Virus record (IMG/VR): IMGVR_UViG_3300007074_000110
Coordinates: 1 to 24,295 of that record
Direction: 5' to 3' (one strand)
DNA from: a virus
Length of the DNA: 24,295 bases
The notes under the pieces were generated by a model. The model did not search any database and had not been told where the DNA came from. It was given only the letters and a program-made list of their open reading frames with translations. A program made the position numbers and the translations under genes. Position 1 is the stretch's first letter. Every line of letters begins with the position of its first letter. This document shows positions 7,484 through 18,100 of this stretch, one piece after another.

Positions 7484-9057
7484 TGAACCTATCAGGAACA
7501 CTATCCTCAGACTACATGAAGCTGGCAGAGATCCCTGTCAACAAGAGACCTTCGTTAATCAACTTTGCTGCAACGGATTTCGTCTCCCTAAGGGACTCCC
7601 TCATCCAGTATGCTAAAGCGGTATACCCACTAGAGTACCAGTACTTTGTTGAGTCTGATCTAGGTCTAATGTTCCTAGAGATGATTGCCTACATGGGTTC
7701 TGTCATGTCCCTCAAAGCGGATATGCTAGCCAACGAAAACTTCCTCTCCACAGCTAACCAGCGTTCTAGCGTCAAGAAACTCCTAGAGCTAATTGGTGTA
7801 CGCATGAGGGGGCCACTATCGGCTGCTGCTGATGTCGAGGTTTCTCTTAGCCAAACTCCAGGGGGAGGAACTTGGACTATCTCTCAAGAAAATAGGGTCA
7901 TCACAGTTACTTCTCCTGAAGATGGGGGCCAAGTAAGCTACACACTCTATCAGGTAGAGAACGGACTGGTTACTGATCTAGACACCAACGCTAACGCTGA
8001 TCTAGAGATCACTACAAATGGAAGGCTCTATACTGATCTGGCTATCCAAGAGGGTGCTTTAGTAACCGACTCAGGTGATTTTGCTGCTACCGAAGGGGTT
8101 AGAACTATTCAACTAACTACTGCTCCTGTTATCGAGGGCAGCGTACAAGTCTTTATCGACTCAAGCGAGGCTACTGTAAACGGAGCCTTTCATGAAGTAG
8201 ATAATCTCTACTTTGCTTCAGGCATATCAGATAAGATCTTCGAGATCGTATACGATGATGATTTCGGAGCCACCGTAGTCTTCGGTGACGGCACCACTGG
8301 TATCTCCCCAGATGACTCAGCCTCTTACCTAGTTACTTACAGGATTGGGGGTGGATCTAGAGGTAACCTTCTAAAGGAGTCTATTAATACTGCTATCGAG
8401 ATTAACGCTGGGGTAGGCATTACCGCTACCCTGACTAACGTTACTCCTGCCGTGGGAGGAGCCAATGCGGAATCAATTCAGAACGCTAAGAAGTATGCGC
8501 CCCTTACCTTCCGTAGACAGGACCGACTAGTTACTCTTCAAGACTACTCAGTCTTCGCAAACACATTCATTAGCAATTGGGGAACCGTTGGCAAGGCTAG
8601 AGCAGCTACAAGACGAGCTTACGCTTCCGCTAATACCATCGACATCTATGTGCTAGAGAAGGCTTCTGATCTACAGCTACAGAAGGCTACTCCCAACTTT
8701 AAAACTAATTTGCTAGAAGCTATTAGCTCTAAGAAGATGGCTACTGATGAAGTTGTCATTGTAGATGGACTGATTAGAACAATCGATCTGGTCACTACCA
8801 TTAAGATTGACGAGGAGCAGAAACCTCACCAGAACGAGATCATCTCCAAGGTTAGAGAGAAGATCCTTAATTACATGGGTGCTGATAACAGAAGCTTCGG
8901 CCAAGCACTAGAAGTATCCGATATCAACAGGAAGATCTTTGAGGTAGACGCTGTTCGTTACTCTACTCTAAACAACCTAGATCAGGACGTACTAGTAGAC
9001 TTCAATGAGATCATCCAACTAAACAACCTTACAATTAACGTAGAGCTTCTCTCCTAA
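7483..9057 (+). CDS. gp6: gp6/gpJ-like baseplate wedge protein (Baseplate_J family)
   Basis: The 524-residue product has the N-terminal helical block of gp6/J-like wedge proteins. It reads ESDLGLMFLEMIAYMGSVMS (about 58-77), then ANENFLSTANQRSSVKKLLE and LIGVRMRG, matching the 'D-x-G-x-x-L-(I/L)-E-(L/M)-x-AY...(A/N)-E-x-(F/Y)-L-x-T-A-x-x-R-x-(S/N)-V' pattern. The mid-domain strand VVFGDGTTGISPDDSASYLV (about 264-283), followed by YRIGGGSRGNLL, is the typical 'V-x-FG-(D/N)-G-x-x-G-x-x-P...(Y/V)-x-x-GGG-x-x-GN' motif. APLTFRRQDRLVTLQDYSVF (about 340-359) matches the 'AP-x-x-(F/Y)-R-x-x-x-R-(A/L)-VT-x-(E/Q)-DY' motif. In known tails two copies form the core bundle of each wedge with gp7 and gp25. 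The length lies between P2 gpJ (302) and T4 gp6 (660). TAATG overlaps occur at both ends. Confidence 0.88.
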   Translation: MNLSGTLSSDYMKLAEIPVNKRPSLINFAATDFVSLRDSLIQYAKAVYPLEYQYFVESDLGLMFLEMIAYMGSVMSLKADMLANENFLSTANQRSSVKKLLELIGVRMRGPLSAAADVEVSLSQTPGGGTWTISQENRVITVTSPEDGGQVSYTLYQVENGLVTDLDTNANADLEITTNGRLYTDLAIQEGALVTDSGDFAATEGVRTIQLTTAPVIEGSVQVFIDSSEATVNGAFHEVDNLYFASGISDKIFEIVYDDDFGATVVFGDGTTGISPDDSASYLVTYRIGGGSRGNLLKESINTAIEINAGVGITATLTNVTPAVGGANAESIQNAKKYAPLTFRRQDRLVTLQDYSVFANTFISNWGTVGKARAATRRAYASANTIDIYVLEKASDLQLQKATPNFKTNLLEAISSKKMATDEVVIVDGLIRTIDLVTTIKIDEEQKPHQNEIISKVREKILNYMGADNRSFGQALEVSDINRKIFEVDAVRYSTLNNLDQDVLVDFNEIIQLNNLTINVELLS

Positions 9058-12000
9058 TGTCTGAAGAATACACTCCATCTCCAAGAACGTATACGAGGAC
9101 CAACTTCGTAGAACTCTTACAGCTTATTACCCCAGAGGTATACAAGACTGAAGACCTAGCTCTGAGTGGAGTGGAGACTAATCCATTCTCTAACATCATC
9201 AACGCTCATGTGCAGGCAGCTAATAGCATTAGTACTGTCCTGCCTATGTCCTCTGTTATAGGGACACAGGTTTCAGCAATCAATACCTTGGAAGGTATCT
9301 CACAGTACTTCGTCAAGCAGAACAAGCTAACGAACCTCAACCCCTTCCAATTCGAAACCAAGATTCTGATTCCTCTAGGGCAGACTCTATCCAACTTCGA
9401 TACTAGCGCAGAGTTCCAAAGCTACCTATCGGGTACTCTTCTCCCCTCTATCGTAGTCCCCACACCCACAGATAACTCAGTCCTTGAAGCTAACTTCAGT
9501 ACCCTATCCAGTCTAACTAATGATTCCCTGGGAGCCAGTAGCGTACATGAGTACCTAGCTGATGTCTTGGGTTGGTTCTACTTCCTAAACACTTCAGCTA
9601 ATGGCAGCTTGGCCTGGGAGCCCTCTGGCTATGTAACGTCTTCTCTAACTCGTCTGTACACGGGAGACACCCTAGAGACTGCTGATGGAGTACGAGGATT
9701 CACAGAACACATTTGGAGGAACTATGACGTATGCTCCTTCTTCGAAGACAGTGCTCTGATTCCTGAGTCCTATGTTTCAGCAACCTCAGATAGGCTACAC
9801 ACCTACCTCAGTGGAACTCAAAAGCTAAGTAATCTCCTCAGCTTTGTAGATGCAGTTTACTCTAAACTGCATATGGATAAGACAGACTTCAGAGTAAAGA
9901 CTGCATTCCAAGACTACATTGATGCTCAAACTACTCTAGAGGATACGGTAAACAAGGGTCCACTACAGAAGTTCCAAACTATGATGGCTCTCGGTATGGC
10001 AGACTATACTGATGCTGTCGAGAACATTGGTTTGATTTATGACATCAACCAAGTAAAGGATGAGCACTTAGAGTACATCGCTGAACTCATTGGCTGGAGG
10101 CTTAGAGGAGAGTCCCCTGCTAAGTGGAGACATCAGCTTCGTAACGCAGTAGATATCTACAAGAAGTCTGGTACGCTAGCCGCAGTACAGACAGCCATTA
10201 ATACACTCATCGTAGATTCAGTCTTCGATGTATCGGGACAGGTACAAGAGTTGTGGGAGTCCTACATCCCCTTCTTAATCTGGTACGCTCTAGGAACTGA
10301 GTCCGAGTACTTCCAGAACCTAGAGACTTGGACTAAAGATAAGGCACAGATAGCGGGGATGGAGAGGTACAGTACAAGCTCTCTGGAAGAGAACCTAAAG
10401 CTCGTCACTGATTTTATCCTCCTAGACCTATACAAACTATTTCCCGAAAACTTCATCTTCAATAACAAGAAGTGGGATCCACCAAGGTTCTACACCCTAG
10501 ACAAGTTCGGATGCACAGAGGACTTGTACACTATACTAGGGGAGGATGGGATGTTGCCCTTCCACCTTCACAAGCCCACAGATAAGGGTTTCCAAGCATA
10601 CAAGCAAGATGCTAAAGTCTTTGATGAGGAGGATCAGTTTGACGCTGCTCTAACCTATGGCCCTCTAGGCTATGGGGTCTACATGGCTGGATTGAATCAC
10701 CCAGGAGCAGGTAATAGACCAATCTATCTTTCCGCTACTGGCGACATGAACTTTGTCTTCAACTACAGAGGACACCTCAATTATCCAGTACCTCCATTCG
10801 AAGAAGTAAAGTACTTCAGGGATTCCTCTGTCACAGCAGATCTAGTCGAGGCTCTAGTAGAGAAGCTTAAGTGCTTCGGAGTAAGAGAAGCTTTCGCTGA
10901 CCAAGTAGGCACCTTCATTGTGGATGAGGGAGTAACCTCAGACACTAACCTAGGTAGTCTTAATGAGTTCCTACTCCTGTTTAGCTCTTGTCAGGTAGCT
11001 CCTAACTACGACTCAGTAATGCTTAGTCATTCCAACTACGAGAAAAATCTTCTCAACCTATGGAATGGCAAGTCCTCACACCTCTTCATTGATTTCGATA
11101 ACACTGATTTCGATTTTGCTAAGACCACTTTCGAAGGAGACTCTAGGTACGCTCTTTATGAGGCTGCTAGGGTAGGAAAGGAGTTTGCACCAGGCCACGC
11201 TATTGTACGCACCAACCTCAATGCCAGTGCTGAAGAGTTTGCTTATGATTACTCTGGAGTTGATTGGGATTATCTGGGGATAAATCATGACGATGATCGT
11301 GGGGCCTTAGGAGAGGGAACGGTTCTAGCCAACTTTGAATCTAGCTCCGCTAAGATGAGGATCCTTGCGGGGGGTGGAGACCAGGGGGATCTAGATTGGG
11401 AGAGTGGTAGAGGTGGACTCAACACTTTCAAGAGGAATATGGTAGATAATATTGCCGATACCTTTGCTTTCGATCTTCCTGCTTCTACTGAGAACCTTAA
11501 TACTCTAGTGAATAGGAAGGCATTGCGTAGAAGGAACTACAGGTTCACTCTTCCCAAGGAAGGGTACTACGATAGAACAGGGTTCAATGGTCCTACCTCC
11601 TGGGACGCTTCTACGGCAGAGCATTCCTACGTTAGTGGGATTGGAGAACTTACTCTAGGGTATGTTGCATCAGCAGGAAAGTTCCACCCAGTAGCGGATC
11701 CTGTAGAGCCAACCGGAATCTGGCACTTCTGCGAGGGGCTTGCTTCCACCAGAACCTTCTCTGGGATTGACACCTCTACTACCTTCCCCTACAGAGGGTT
11801 AAGCTCTGTAGCCCTGAATAACAATTCTAAAATCCCTGAGCTTTCAGCCTCGGCCACGCAGTACGTTGACAGGTGCCAAACCCCCCCCGTGTACCTAGTG
11901 GCCCACAGCCTATTCGAGCAGAAAGCCAGAGACCATGCTGCTGAGGCTATCAAAGTAGATAGCTCAAGCTTTGATCTTGACGGGTACTGGAAAGACAACA

Positions 12001-13463
12001 TCCAAAGCTATGCTAACCAGGCTATTGCAAGTGGTCTAGTCATCAACTCCTACGACGACTACATTAACTTCAGTTTCCAATCAGGACTGCACAAGCTACA
12101 TCGAGACTACTATAGACACCTAGGTAGACACACTCTTAGCGTAGCTGATATGGCTAAGACCGCTAACATCTTCGGCCATGTATTCGGCAAGGGTCTGTAC
12201 AATTGTGATTTTGCTCTAGCTGGATCAGCAGGAACTACATTCATTGCTTCTAGTTTCGCAGACTCAACCTCAATTGTAACTAGTTCCACTGGTGCGTTCA
12301 TTGCTAGTGACGCTGGGGATATGGTAGTACCAGTCACAGGTAAGTTCATAGAGGGCAGCGCCTTCTCTGCTGAGTTCAGAAACCCCCACATCCTTAGTGG
12401 AGTAGAGTTTGTACAGCCCTCAGGAATTCCTGAAGGTAGCGAGTTCAGAGTCTTCAAGGCAGACAAAAGCTTCAGGACTCAAGGAGGGGAGAACTACCTA
12501 ATTGAGAACACCGTCATTAAATCTAAGTCCACCCAGGGGCTAGCTAGAATCCGTTTCGATCTAAGTGCCTATGGAGACAGAATCAACCACCTCATTAAGG
12601 ATCATAAGTTTTCTCTAAACATTAGATCCCTAGTTGGAGATGAGATTCGTAACGAGCTAGGAGGAGGCAGCGTAGGGGTATGGATCCATACAGATACTCT
12701 AGAGCCAACCTCTAACCTAATGTGGTCTTGGACTCCTAGTAACAAGTGGGTTCTTCACGAAGAGAGCGCATTAGATACGGCCCTGGTGCTAAACCAGCTA
12801 GCCCACATCAAGACCTTCCCCATCTCCTCTCCAGCAGAAGGAAGTAAGTGCCTGCATGACCTACTCTCTCCTAATCCAATCAATAACGTCAAGCTATCTG
12901 AGGTTAGAGAGGAGTACTTCGAGGACTTCACGGTAGACTTCGACACAAGGAACTACACCATCCACAACAACTTCGAGTACTTGGATATCATCCCTGTACC
13001 GGAAAAGTATTACAAGAACAAGGATCTAGTTCACCTACAGGAGTTCACTCCTACAAACTACATCGTTGAGGTCTTCTTTGTACCCAACGATAACAGCAGC
13101 AAGTACCTCCTGATTGACGAGGTTCAGCTAACAGATAGTACCCTGAGAGATTGGGCTGCTATTGGTACGGGTCATGGTATTGAGACTAATGGTACACCCC
13201 TACGCAGATTTGTTGCGGAAGATAAACTTTATCTCACGAAAGAGGAGCTACGACAGGTACTTAAGTTCTATAATGCACTAATGGGACAAGGTACTGGAAT
13301 CTATGCAACTACTCTAGCCTCAAGAGATGCAGCTATTACGGCTGATATCATGGAGCAGTCTGGAGGTAGTAGACTTAACTATCGTCTCTTCCCTGAGTGG
13401 ACTATCTTCTCCAAGTATGGGACAGACAACCAAACATATGAATCACTGGAGTTCGATAACTAA
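9057..13463 (+). CDS. Very large gp7/gpI-like baseplate wedge protein (1468 aa)
   Basis: It directly follows the gp6/J-like gene, where P2 gpI or T4 gp7 is expected. Residues about 322-388 match the P2 gpI-type tail domain. They include HLEYIAELIGWRLRGESPAK, then WRHQLRNAVDIYKKSGTLAA, then VQTAINTLI, a pattern '(L/H)-x-x-(I/L)-A-x-x-(L/I)-G-(W/V)...R-x-x-(I/L/V)-x-x-A-(V/I)-x-(I/L)-(H/Y)-(R/K)-x-(K/S)-GT-x-x-(A/G)-(I/V)'. About 320 residues precede it and more than 1,000 follow; these I do not recognise. They contain Trp/Tyr-rich beta-like stretches (NRPIYLSATGDMNFVFNYRG near 557-576) and late strand-rich segments (SKYLLIDEVQLTDSTLRDWA). T4 gp7 has 1032 residues and P2 gpI 176, so this is a gpI core embedded in a much larger wedge or fibre-binding protein. 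A run of eight C at 11881-11888 does not break the frame. Confidence 0.65.
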   Translation: MSEEYTPSPRTYTRTNFVELLQLITPEVYKTEDLALSGVETNPFSNIINAHVQAANSISTVLPMSSVIGTQVSAINTLEGISQYFVKQNKLTNLNPFQFETKILIPLGQTLSNFDTSAEFQSYLSGTLLPSIVVPTPTDNSVLEANFSTLSSLTNDSLGASSVHEYLADVLGWFYFLNTSANGSLAWEPSGYVTSSLTRLYTGDTLETADGVRGFTEHIWRNYDVCSFFEDSALIPESYVSATSDRLHTYLSGTQKLSNLLSFVDAVYSKLHMDKTDFRVKTAFQDYIDAQTTLEDTVNKGPLQKFQTMMALGMADYTDAVENIGLIYDINQVKDEHLEYIAELIGWRLRGESPAKWRHQLRNAVDIYKKSGTLAAVQTAINTLIVDSVFDVSGQVQELWESYIPFLIWYALGTESEYFQNLETWTKDKAQIAGMERYSTSSLEENLKLVTDFILLDLYKLFPENFIFNNKKWDPPRFYTLDKFGCTEDLYTILGEDGMLPFHLHKPTDKGFQAYKQDAKVFDEEDQFDAALTYGPLGYGVYMAGLNHPGAGNRPIYLSATGDMNFVFNYRGHLNYPVPPFEEVKYFRDSSVTADLVEALVEKLKCFGVREAFADQVGTFIVDEGVTSDTNLGSLNEFLLLFSSCQVAPNYDSVMLSHSNYEKNLLNLWNGKSSHLFIDFDNTDFDFAKTTFEGDSRYALYEAARVGKEFAPGHAIVRTNLNASAEEFAYDYSGVDWDYLGINHDDDRGALGEGTVLANFESSSAKMRILAGGGDQGDLDWESGRGGLNTFKRNMVDNIADTFAFDLPASTENLNTLVNRKALRRRNYRFTLPKEGYYDRTGFNGPTSWDASTAEHSYVSGIGELTLGYVASAGKFHPVADPVEPTGIWHFCEGLASTRTFSGIDTSTTFPYRGLSSVALNNNSKIPELSASATQYVDRCQTPPVYLVAHSLFEQKARDHAAEAIKVDSSSFDLDGYWKDNIQSYANQAIASGLVINSYDDYINFSFQSGLHKLHRDYYRHLGRHTLSVADMAKTANIFGHVFGKGLYNCDFALAGSAGTTFIASSFADSTSIVTSSTGAFIASDAGDMVVPVTGKFIEGSAFSAEFRNPHILSGVEFVQPSGIPEGSEFRVFKADKSFRTQGGENYLIENTVIKSKSTQGLARIRFDLSAYGDRINHLIKDHKFSLNIRSLVGDEIRNELGGGSVGVWIHTDTLEPTSNLMWSWTPSNKWVLHEESALDTALVLNQLAHIKTFPISSPAEGSKCLHDLLSPNPINNVKLSEVREEYFEDFTVDFDTRNYTIHNNFEYLDIIPVPEKYYKNKDLVHLQEFTPTNYIVEVFFVPNDNSSKYLLIDEVQLTDSTLRDWAAIGTGHGIETNGTPLRRFVAEDKLYLTKEELRQVLKFYNALMGQGTGIYATTLASRDAAITADIMEQSGGSRLNYRLFPEWTIFSKYGTDNQTYESLEFDN

Positions 13464-14530
13464 TGAGAGGTGAAGTAGAAGTATGGATGGGAGACAAGCT
13501 CATTGCCAAGGAAACCAACCTAATCGTAAACGGTGCTGGTAAGACTATTGCTGACATGATGACCGTTAGCCCTTCCCTTTCTGGGATTGCAGATCTGGCT
13601 ACATCGTCTCTACTGGATACGTCCAACTACTATGTCCAAGCTATCTCTTTTGGTACAGGCTCAGAAGCCTTCCAAGATAACGCTCACGCCTTAGACGATA
13701 CGGGATTGTATGGAGTCATTGTACCCTCTACCCACATCAATGCAGGAACAAGTATCGTTAGGTTCCCTTTTGATACTACCACAAGTTCCTACGTCCCCAG
13801 GGCTGGATTGCCAGAGGAGCCTAGTCCTGAAAGCACCAGACTAGAAATGAGGACTACTAGTGTTGCTGCTGAGATCTCAGGAATTAGTGTTAGCTCTGTC
13901 TTCCCCGGTAATGGACAGCACGTTAACTTCCTTAATGCTGATATTGCTAGCTCCATCTGTGCAGGAACCGTTTTCTCAAATACCACATCGGCATATGTAG
14001 TAGGGTCCGTTATGGGAGGCTTCCCAGACGACACCGGATCCGAATATGCTGTTTATGGATACCTCTCAGGAACTCCAGCTTCCCCTACACTAATAGGAAT
14101 CTTTACCCCCAGTGGTACATTTAATGCTGCTGGAGTTAGTAGTATGGATGTCTCTGGGTTTGTCACTCACAAGTATGATGAGAACAACTCTCAACTAGGG
14201 CTGATTAGCACAGCTATCGATGGGGATGGAAGCATTGGAGTACAGTACGAAGTGCAGCTAGGCCCAGGTGATATGCAGCTAGCCAATATGTACGGAGGAA
14301 TTTACCACATTGGGCTGTGGACTATCGATAACGAAGCCACTCTTCTCAATGGTAATACTCCCCCTTATTCGTTCAGTGTACTAAATAATCCTAGGAAGTA
14401 TAGACTCTTTGCTCGCAAGGGATTCACAGTAGATCTCACCTCATACGAGGACGACGGTACGGCAGAAGGATTCAAGAGCTACGGAAGTGGCAACAACCTA
14501 ACTATCAAGTGGAACATACGATTCAGCTAA
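13463..14530 (+). CDS. Fibre/collar-like virion protein A (355 aa), related to the next gene
   Basis: The start MRGEVEVWMGDKLIAKETNL followed by IVNGAGKTIADMM resembles the opening of many phage tail-fibre or collar proteins: '(G)-x-(V/L)-x-(V/I)...(N/D)-L-(V/I)-V-(N/D/S)-x-G-(K/R)-x-x-(I/L)-A-(D/S)-(L/M)'. It is followed by QAISFGTGSEA, the usual 'I-x-x-I-(A/S)-(V/F)-GTG' strand. The C-terminus (FARKGFTVDL, then NNLTIKWNIRFS) matches the terminal 'K-x-x-x-x-x-(L/F)-(T/S)-(I/V)-x-W-x-(I/L)-x-F' strand of such proteins and of the next gene. Residues about 115-300 are an insertion absent from the neighbour, rich in Ser/Thr/Gly and beta-like. The family suggests a peripheral fibre-network or wedge-tip role; I cannot assign a precise counterpart (T4 gp8-gp11 are positional analogues only). 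The start uses a TAATG overlap with TGGAG about 11 nt upstream. Confidence 0.45.
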   Translation: MRGEVEVWMGDKLIAKETNLIVNGAGKTIADMMTVSPSLSGIADLATSSLLDTSNYYVQAISFGTGSEAFQDNAHALDDTGLYGVIVPSTHINAGTSIVRFPFDTTTSSYVPRAGLPEEPSPESTRLEMRTTSVAAEISGISVSSVFPGNGQHVNFLNADIASSICAGTVFSNTTSAYVVGSVMGGFPDDTGSEYAVYGYLSGTPASPTLIGIFTPSGTFNAAGVSSMDVSGFVTHKYDENNSQLGLISTAIDGDGSIGVQYEVQLGPGDMQLANMYGGIYHIGLWTIDNEATLLNGNTPPYSFSVLNNPRKYRLFARKGFTVDLTSYEDDGTAEGFKSYGSGNNLTIKWNIRFS

Positions 14531-14531
14531 A

Positions 14532-15134
14532 ATGAATTTCATCGAAGACAAAGGCATCACAGGACACCTCAAGATCTCCAAGCGTTATGCTAATGGAGAG
14601 GAAGAGGTAGTTCTCGATGATAGCAACATTATTGTTTCCGGTATGGGAGAAAGCCTAAGTTATCTCTTTACCGCATCTGGATCAGAGTTTGTACTCGACC
14701 ACCAAATTGGAAGATTCCAAGTAGGTGTTTCCGGTCCCCCTGCTGGTGGAGTAGTAAGCTCTATCAACCAACTATCCGGTTCCCTTACCTCTATTGATGA
14801 GTACGGGACGGGAAGTAACCTCCTAGTGGGGTTGGACAACCAACTAGTTAATGGAGCAGCCGTAACAGATCAAACGTTTGCCATCATCCCAGCTAGCAAG
14901 ATTACCAGAATTGGAGATAGCTCTGTCAGGTACACCTTGGTTATAGATGAGGAAGCTTGTAATGGATTGCAGAGAGCAGGCATTGATGCACCTATCAGCG
15001 AAGTAGGACTCTTCACCAATAACCCATCTGGGGCAGCCAAGGTTTCTGCTCTACTAGTTGCTTATCGAACCTTCAGTAAAATCTTTAAGACAAGTGATTT
15101 TTCTATTATATTTCGCTGGACCATTAACTTCTAA
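14532..15134 (+). CDS. Fibre/collar-like virion protein B (200 aa), related to the preceding gene
   Basis: This shorter protein has the same architecture as its upstream neighbour. Its N-terminal strand pair is GHLKISKRYANGEEEVVLDD followed by SNIIVSGMGESLSYLF, equivalent to the neighbour's LIVNGAGKTIADMM. Its C-terminus, DAPISEVGLFTNN, LLVAYRTFSKIFKTSDFSII and FRWTINF, is a textbook form of the 'ISE-(V/I)-GLF...L-(L/F)-A-x-x-x-F-x-x-I-x-K-(T/S)-x-x-x-x-(L/I)-x-(I/F)-x-W-x-(I/L)-x-F' ending found in many phage structural proteins. The middle is Gly/Ser-rich and probably beta. It begins 2 nt after the upstream stop without a clear Shine-Dalgarno site. Its place after the gp7/gpI-like gene and before the beta-solenoid gene suggests a connector or fibre-base protein. 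The family likeness is good; the exact role is inferred. Confidence 0.5.
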   Translation: MNFIEDKGITGHLKISKRYANGEEEVVLDDSNIIVSGMGESLSYLFTASGSEFVLDHQIGRFQVGVSGPPAGGVVSSINQLSGSLTSIDEYGTGSNLLVGLDNQLVNGAAVTDQTFAIIPASKITRIGDSSVRYTLVIDEEACNGLQRAGIDAPISEVGLFTNNPSGAAKVSALLVAYRTFSKIFKTSDFSIIFRWTINF

Positions 15135-15136
15135 TC

Positions 15137-18100
15137 ATGGCATTCAAAAGAGAAGATCAATACGCAGCTAGCGGTAGCACAAAGCTCTGGAACGCATGGA
15201 CTCCATACGTTAGTAAGTTCGATACATCCTCCTTCTACAACTGGGAGCAGGACAACCTACCTCTGTACGACCTAGAGGAAAGAACTTATGAAGCATGGGA
15301 GCAGCTTGGATTCCCAACTTCCTCTGTTCCAGGCATGGCCCTTACCGTATCTGCTGATGCTGGTAACACCGTGGAAGGACAGGCCCAACTCCTAGCTGAG
15401 AGCACGCTCTTTACTGATGTTAGTTCAGCCATCGCTGCTATCCCTAAGGTAGTACGCTTTCCTGTTTTAGTTGAGGTAGGAAGCTTCGGTGATCTAGGTA
15501 ACATGGAACTCCACAACTTCCGTATTGAGGAAGGTGGCTCCATTGAGATTATCAACAGAAACGCAAGTAAGTTCTACTCTGCCTCTTCTACAGTCAACAA
15601 TGTTGCCGCTGGATCCGTCTATAACTCCAGCCACGATCTTATCAAGAGGGTAGACTCTCTGGATCTAAGCAATACTTTCACAAACGCTTCCTGTGTTCAC
15701 TTAGGACTATCCCTTCTGAGCGGAACTGATGATTCTAGATTCGGAACAGGCTATGCTTTTGCACACCCACAACACACCCTAAGAAGGGGTACAGTTGCCT
15801 TCGGATATAGTGTTGGTACTCTAGATGGGAACATCTTTGATTGGAGTCTATACGAGAACACCGCAGGAGGGGCCACATATAATGATGATACCTTACCCAG
15901 CTATGACACTTCTACTTACGATGCACTCAATAATGACTACCCTACTAGGGGCCAAGTAGAAAGTTCCGATAGCGTCAAGGGAGTTGTCTATAACAATGTA
16001 GCTAGAAAAATTAGCATCAAGAACTGTGACGGTCCCATCTACATTAGGGGGTTCGTTGTCGATGGAAACATCACCTCTGTAGATGATGGCATCTCAGTTA
16101 TCAACTCTGATGTTGTCTTGGAAAACTGTGCTGCGATGCGCTGTAACGAAGCTGGATTCAAGTTCCATAACTCTAAGGTTACGCTTTCTAGAACAGCCTG
16201 TTCCTACAGAAACTACAAGTTAACTGATAGTGCTACTAGAGCAGAGGAGACAGGGGTAGGATTCCACGCTGTCAACAGTGAGGTTACTGTTAGTGCTCTA
16301 CTACAGCCAATTCTTTCTCTTGATGGCCCCGCTGATTTCGGTGCATCTGGTGTAGACGTAGCTGTAATGGCTTCCCGTAACTACCTAGGCTTCCTACTGG
16401 AGAACTCCAAGCTAGTAGGTGGATACCGTAGAGACTCAGCCATCAATGAGACAACAGGGGGACTACTCCTATCAGAACTGAACTATGGCGCAGGACTAGA
16501 AGCCATCAATTCTCAGATCAATCTCAAAGGACAAATAGATTTCTATGGTAACGCTAGAGGGCTAGACCTACTTGGTACTACTGTTATAACAGAGAACCTC
16601 TGCGTAGACTTCACTAACACTGAGGCCCTTAGAGCAGCTAACTCCCGTGTTGAATTCGATTCAGTAGTTAGCCCAGCCCAAGCTGGTCAAGCCTCTAGAG
16701 CACAGTTTGAGTTTAGTAAGAACGGACAACATATCCTCCTTAGGAACCAGAGTGAAGTTACCTTCCGTAGGAAGAACCACCTTCCTGCTATATATGGAAA
16801 CAGCTTCTTCCTAAGTTCTTTCGGAACTATTACTTGGGATGGAGCTAACAGGAATAACCTTCCCGGCGTTTCCGTTGAGGATCAGTCCACCATTGAGCTA
16901 ATCCACCCTAAGATGGTTGCTCACGATTCTGTTGTTAGGAATTCTGCTGACTACGGGCAAATACTAAGAGCAGTAAACGGATCCAAAGCTAGCCTATTCG
17001 GTACTGCCGCTGGTTGTAACTTTGTTTGGGGACCAAGAACCTATAACAGGCAACAGTTCGCCGCTGGTCTATATGCTGGTAGAGGTTCGGAACTAAACCT
17101 TCACGGTCCTACAGTTATCGCTCAGTATGGTATCGATGCTCTAGTTGAAGACAACTCAGTAATTAATATCGAGCCACACAGAAGTAGGTCAGGATACGGT
17201 CTAGAAGTAAGTGCCTTTGATCTCAGTGCCCAAGCTAACCACACTAGCGTAGAGCTTCACTCAACCAGAGCGTGCCTTGTAGCTAACCGTAACTCAGTTA
17301 TCAACCTACAGGATCTAGGTTCCTACACTCTTCACTGGCCTCGTACAGGAAGAGGAGCTAACCTCCTGGCTGCTGGGGCAGACTACAACCTGGGTTCAAC
17401 AGGATTTGCCTCTAGTGGACTTACCGCTTATGGCTCCCTACAGTTCTTCCCCAACCCATCTGATTCAAAAATCGTTACTCAGAATGATCTAGATGATCTC
17501 ATCTCTGGTGGAGTAGCTGCTAGCGTCCCAGACTTTCCTGTCTTTACTGCTGCTACCGACATGAACACCTTCCTAGTAACTGACGATCCCATTGGTGGAT
17601 CAACAGACACAGCTACTAGAGGACTTGCTTCGTTGGGTGGAGTTTGTCTAAGAGCCGCAGGAGATAGTGTTGTAAACGTAAACAATGTACACTTCCCCAC
17701 TGGCAACAACGGTGGATTCATGGACGGTCTCTTCTACGATGCTAGTGGAGATAACTGTCACCAGCTAATGATTTGGAACCTAGCGGACACCTCAAAGCTG
17801 AACGCCTCCTTCCTATCTGTTAGTGGAATGTACCCAGGCAACTCAACCTATCACGGACCAAGTGCTATGTACGTTTCCTCCAACACCCTTGGATCAAACG
17901 ATACGGAATACGTTGCTGCCTCTGGAGCCCCCTCCTCTACACCTGATACTGGAACCCTATCTGTCCTAGACCCTTTCGGTGCTGGTTCTGCTGTGGGTAT
18001 CTGGAACCTTCCTGTAGGAGCAACGATCAACTCTCCCTTCAAGAGATATCATCCAATAACAGAAGCCTTCAACGAAGCTACCCCTAGTGCTCTAGCTGGA

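Noticed and set aside
11881-11888. Run of eight C as a frameshift or slippage site
   Set aside because: The reading frame stays open on both sides without a shift, and the alternative frames close soon; at most it is a place where sequencing errors could arise.
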